Shown here one piece after another: positions 62,403 through 64,000 of a stretch of 64,000 bases of DNA. The position numbers and the translations under genes are program-made. A model generated the notes under the pieces. It made no database searches. It had not been told where the DNA came from and was given only the letters and a program-made list of their open reading frames with translations. Source of the stretch: Nostoc linckia NIES-25 (GTDB lineage Bacteria; Cyanobacteriota; Cyanobacteriia; Cyanobacteriales; Nostocaceae). The first letter of the stretch is position 1. Each line of letters starts with the position of its first letter. The stretch is from contig NZ_AP018222.1 in the NCBI RefSeq assembly GCF_002368035.1, positions 1,211,701 to 1,275,700 on the forward strand, written 5' to 3'.

Positions 62403-62553
62403 TCAAAACCCTTCGGGTAGGGAAAAGGGAAAAGGGAAAAAGTTAAAGGTAAAAGGGTGAATCTTACCTTTGCCCCTTGCCCTTTGCCCTTTTCCCCTAG
62501 TCCCCAATCCCCAATCCCCAATCCCCAGTCCCCAGTCCCCAATCTCCAAATTT
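62403..62553. repeat. Repeat block between thiE and thiS
   Basis: It starts one base after the thiE stop with AAAACCCTTCGGGTAGGGAA, the inverse of the tail of 33310-33530 and 49388-49480. It continues as a GGGAAAAGGG/CCCTTTGCCC palindrome and ends in CCCCAATCCCCA tandem units just before thiS. Confidence 0.85.
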
Positions 62554-62766
62554 ATGTCTAATGAGATTACGGTTGAGATAAATGGTGAAAGCCGTAGCTG
62601 TTTGTCTGAAAGCCTTTTACCTGATTTACTACAACAGTTGGGTTTCAATCCTCGTTTAGTGGCGGTGGAGTATAACGGCGAAATTTTACACCGCCAGTTT
62701 TGGCCAGAAACAAAAGTGCGATCGGGCGATCGCCTAGAAGTAGTTACTATTGTTGGTGGTGGTTAA
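62554..62766 (+). CDS. thiS: ThiS sulfur carrier for thiamine thiazole
   Basis: This 70-residue beta-grasp protein ends in the required Gly-Gly (VTIVGGG), which is converted to thiocarboxylate and donates sulphur for the thiazole ring. The fold is recognisable in ITVEINGE, LPDLLQQLGFNPRLVAVEYN and the RSGDRLEVV stretch. Start ATG at 62554, immediately after the repeat block, so no good ribosome site remains. The longer frame upstream is repeat sequence. thiE precedes it. Confidence 0.93.
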   Translation: MSNEITVEINGESRSCLSESLLPDLLQQLGFNPRLVAVEYNGEILHRQFWPETKVRSGDRLEVVTIVGGG

Positions 62767-62880
62767 TTAGTTTGGGCCAGTAAAGGTAAACAAGTACAAA
62801 ACTTTTGCCGTTATCTCGATCGATAGTTTATGCAAGATAAACATCAAAATTAAAATTTGTAAAACTCACTTTATTTGACT

Positions 62881-62918
62881 AAAAAACTTGCCTTAGGAAT
62901 ATCACACCCTAAGGCAAG
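62881..62918 (-). terminator. Intrinsic terminator of pntB
   Basis: On the minus strand CTTGCCTTAGG (62918-62908) pairs with CCTAAGGCAAG (62897-62887), an exact 11-bp stem, followed by six T (62886-62881). It lies about 65 bases after the pntB stop. Confidence 0.85.
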
Positions 62919-62983
62919 CTAAATCTATAGTTATTTTTTTCGTTTGCCTCTTGTCTGCGAGATGCTTTACGAACGTGGTTCGT

Positions 62984-64000
62984 TTACAGTTGCTTCACTT
63001 CTGAAACCAACTTCGACACCATATCTTTGGCGCTACCAAAGAGCATCGTAGTTTTATCTTTGTAGAACAGCTCATTATCTACACCAGCAAAACCCGTACT
63101 CATACCGCGCTTAATCACAATTGTCTGCTTTGCCCGATCTACTTCCAAAATCGGCATACCATAAATCGGGCTATTTGCATCACTCCGGGCCGCAGGATTT
63201 ACCACATCATTTGCCCCAATTACTAAAGCCACATCAGCTTGTTCAAACTGGGGATTAATATCATCCATGTCGTACAACTGCGTATAAGGCACATTTGCCT
63301 CAGCCAACAACACATTCATGTGCCCCGGCATTCTTCCAGCGACGGGGTGAATGGCATACTTGACATCTACGCCCATCCGTTCTAGTTGATCTGACAATTC
63401 GCGGACGCTATGTTGTGCTTGGGCAACTGCCATCCCATAACCAGGTACAATTACCACGGAACGAGCGTATCCCAACATCATCGCGCCTTCTTCGGGATCG
63501 ATACTGCGGACAGTTTGATCGATCGCACTACCACCACCAGCACCACCGCCAGAAGTAGAACCCGTACCAAAAGCGCTGAACAGCACGCTGAAGAGGGAGC
63601 GGTTCATTGCCTTACACATAATTTCGGTGAGGATTAACCCAGAAGCTCCCACCAACGCCCCAGCGATGATTAACATATTGTTCATCACCACAAAACCAGC
63701 AGCAGCCGCCGCTACACCTGACAAGGAGTTCAACAGCGAAATTACCACCGGCATATCGCCACCACCAATGGGGATGACGAACATCACACCCAGCACCAAG
63801 GAAACAGCAACTACTCCCAAGAATATGGGTAGGCTATCTGGTGTGATAATTAAGTAAACACTGCCAGCTACGTAAGCAGCCAGAAGCACCAAGTTAAATG
63901 GTTGCTGGAATGGAAATGTAATCGGAGAACCGCTGATTAAACCTTGCAATTTGGCGAAGGCGAGAAAACTACCCGTAAAGGTAACGCCACCGATTAACAC
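62984..64000 (-). CDS. pntB: NAD(P) transhydrogenase subunit beta, 5' part outside the window
   Basis: The visible 338 residues are the C-terminal part of the beta subunit, which with PntA moves hydride from NADH to NADP+ using the proton gradient. Membrane helices (PIFLGVVAVSLVLGVMFVIP, GVAAAAAGFVVMNNMLIIAG) come first. The NADP-binding domain then starts near RSVVIVPGYGMAVAQAQHSV and continues with YAIHPVAGRMPGHMNVLLAE and VALVIGANDVVNPAA. The frame is open at the window edge (its first codon, GTG, is internal). Terminator described separately. Confidence 0.95.
   Translation of the reverse strand: MLIGGVTFTGSFLAFAKLQGLISGSPITFPFQQPFNLVLLAAYVAGSVYLIITPDSLPIFLGVVAVSLVLGVMFVIPIGGGDMPVVISLLNSLSGVAAAAAGFVVMNNMLIIAGALVGASGLILTEIMCKAMNRSLFSVLFSAFGTGSTSGGGAGGGSAIDQTVRSIDPEEGAMMLGYARSVVIVPGYGMAVAQAQHSVRELSDQLERMGVDVKYAIHPVAGRMPGHMNVLLAEANVPYTQLYDMDDINPQFEQADVALVIGANDVVNPAARSDANSPIYGMPILEVDRAKQTIVIKRGMSTGFAGVDNELFYKDKTTMLFGSAKDMVSKLVSEVKQL

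Overview
The window looks like a chromosomal segment of a filamentous, heterocyst-forming cyanobacterium of the Nostoc/Anabaena type. The evidence is the frequent GCGATCGC (HIP1) octamer, phycobilisome genes (apcF and a CpeY/CpcE-like bilin-lyase homologue), CP12, glnA next to a GifA/IF7 inactivating factor, NtcA-type sites (GTA-N8-TAC), a PatX-like peptide carrying the heterocyst-inhibitor motif RGSGR, and many small dispersed palindromes and MITEs between genes. No rRNA or tRNA gene, CRISPR array or complete transposase gene was recognised.

Layout. 0-7 kb: a zinc alcohol dehydrogenase, a wrecked PIN-toxin gene, and an RND efflux pair (adaptor and pump). 7-14.4 kb: an FAD oxidoreductase, patX behind a DIF-type promoter, a ferritin-like di-iron protein, then gifA, glnA and apcF with NtcA-type sites. 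14.6-17.3 kb: an A/T-rich two-gene cassette, a small unknown protein plus a Z1-type SF2 ATPase, the best candidate for a poorly described defence-like system. 17.6-22 kb: a Nif11-like peptide, a DUF29 protein, TlyA methyltransferase, CP12 and a dynamin-like GTPase. 22-31 kb: a giant Ser/Thr plus His kinase, an orphan Phd-like antitoxin and small proteins. 31-34.4 kb: a manganese ABC transporter (mntC divergent from mntA-mntB). 34-40.5 kb: secreted proteins including a left-handed beta-helix protein, a HAD hydrolase and a NurA-domain nuclease. 41-48 kb: two sensor histidine kinases, one translationally coupled to a PhnD-like binding protein, and an FHA membrane protein. 48-54 kb: a HEAT bilin-lyase-like protein, a DUF1838 protein and cydAB. 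54-64 kb: dusB, a desaturase divergent from a TetR/recombinase-like fusion, a secreted beta-helix/SPOR protein, thiE-thiS, and the 3' part of pntB, cut by the window edge.

How the genes work together. The 9-14 kb region is nitrogen-centred: NtcA probably activates glnA and represses gifA (whose product blocks glutamine synthetase), while patX belongs to heterocyst patterning. The intergenic regions hold several families of small mobile palindromes. Two families show apparent target-site duplications (about 10 bp and 5 bp), and one PIN-toxin gene has been destroyed by three different elements. Purine/pyrimidine-rich palindromes sit inside the operons mntA-mntB, cydA-cydB and thiE-thiS.
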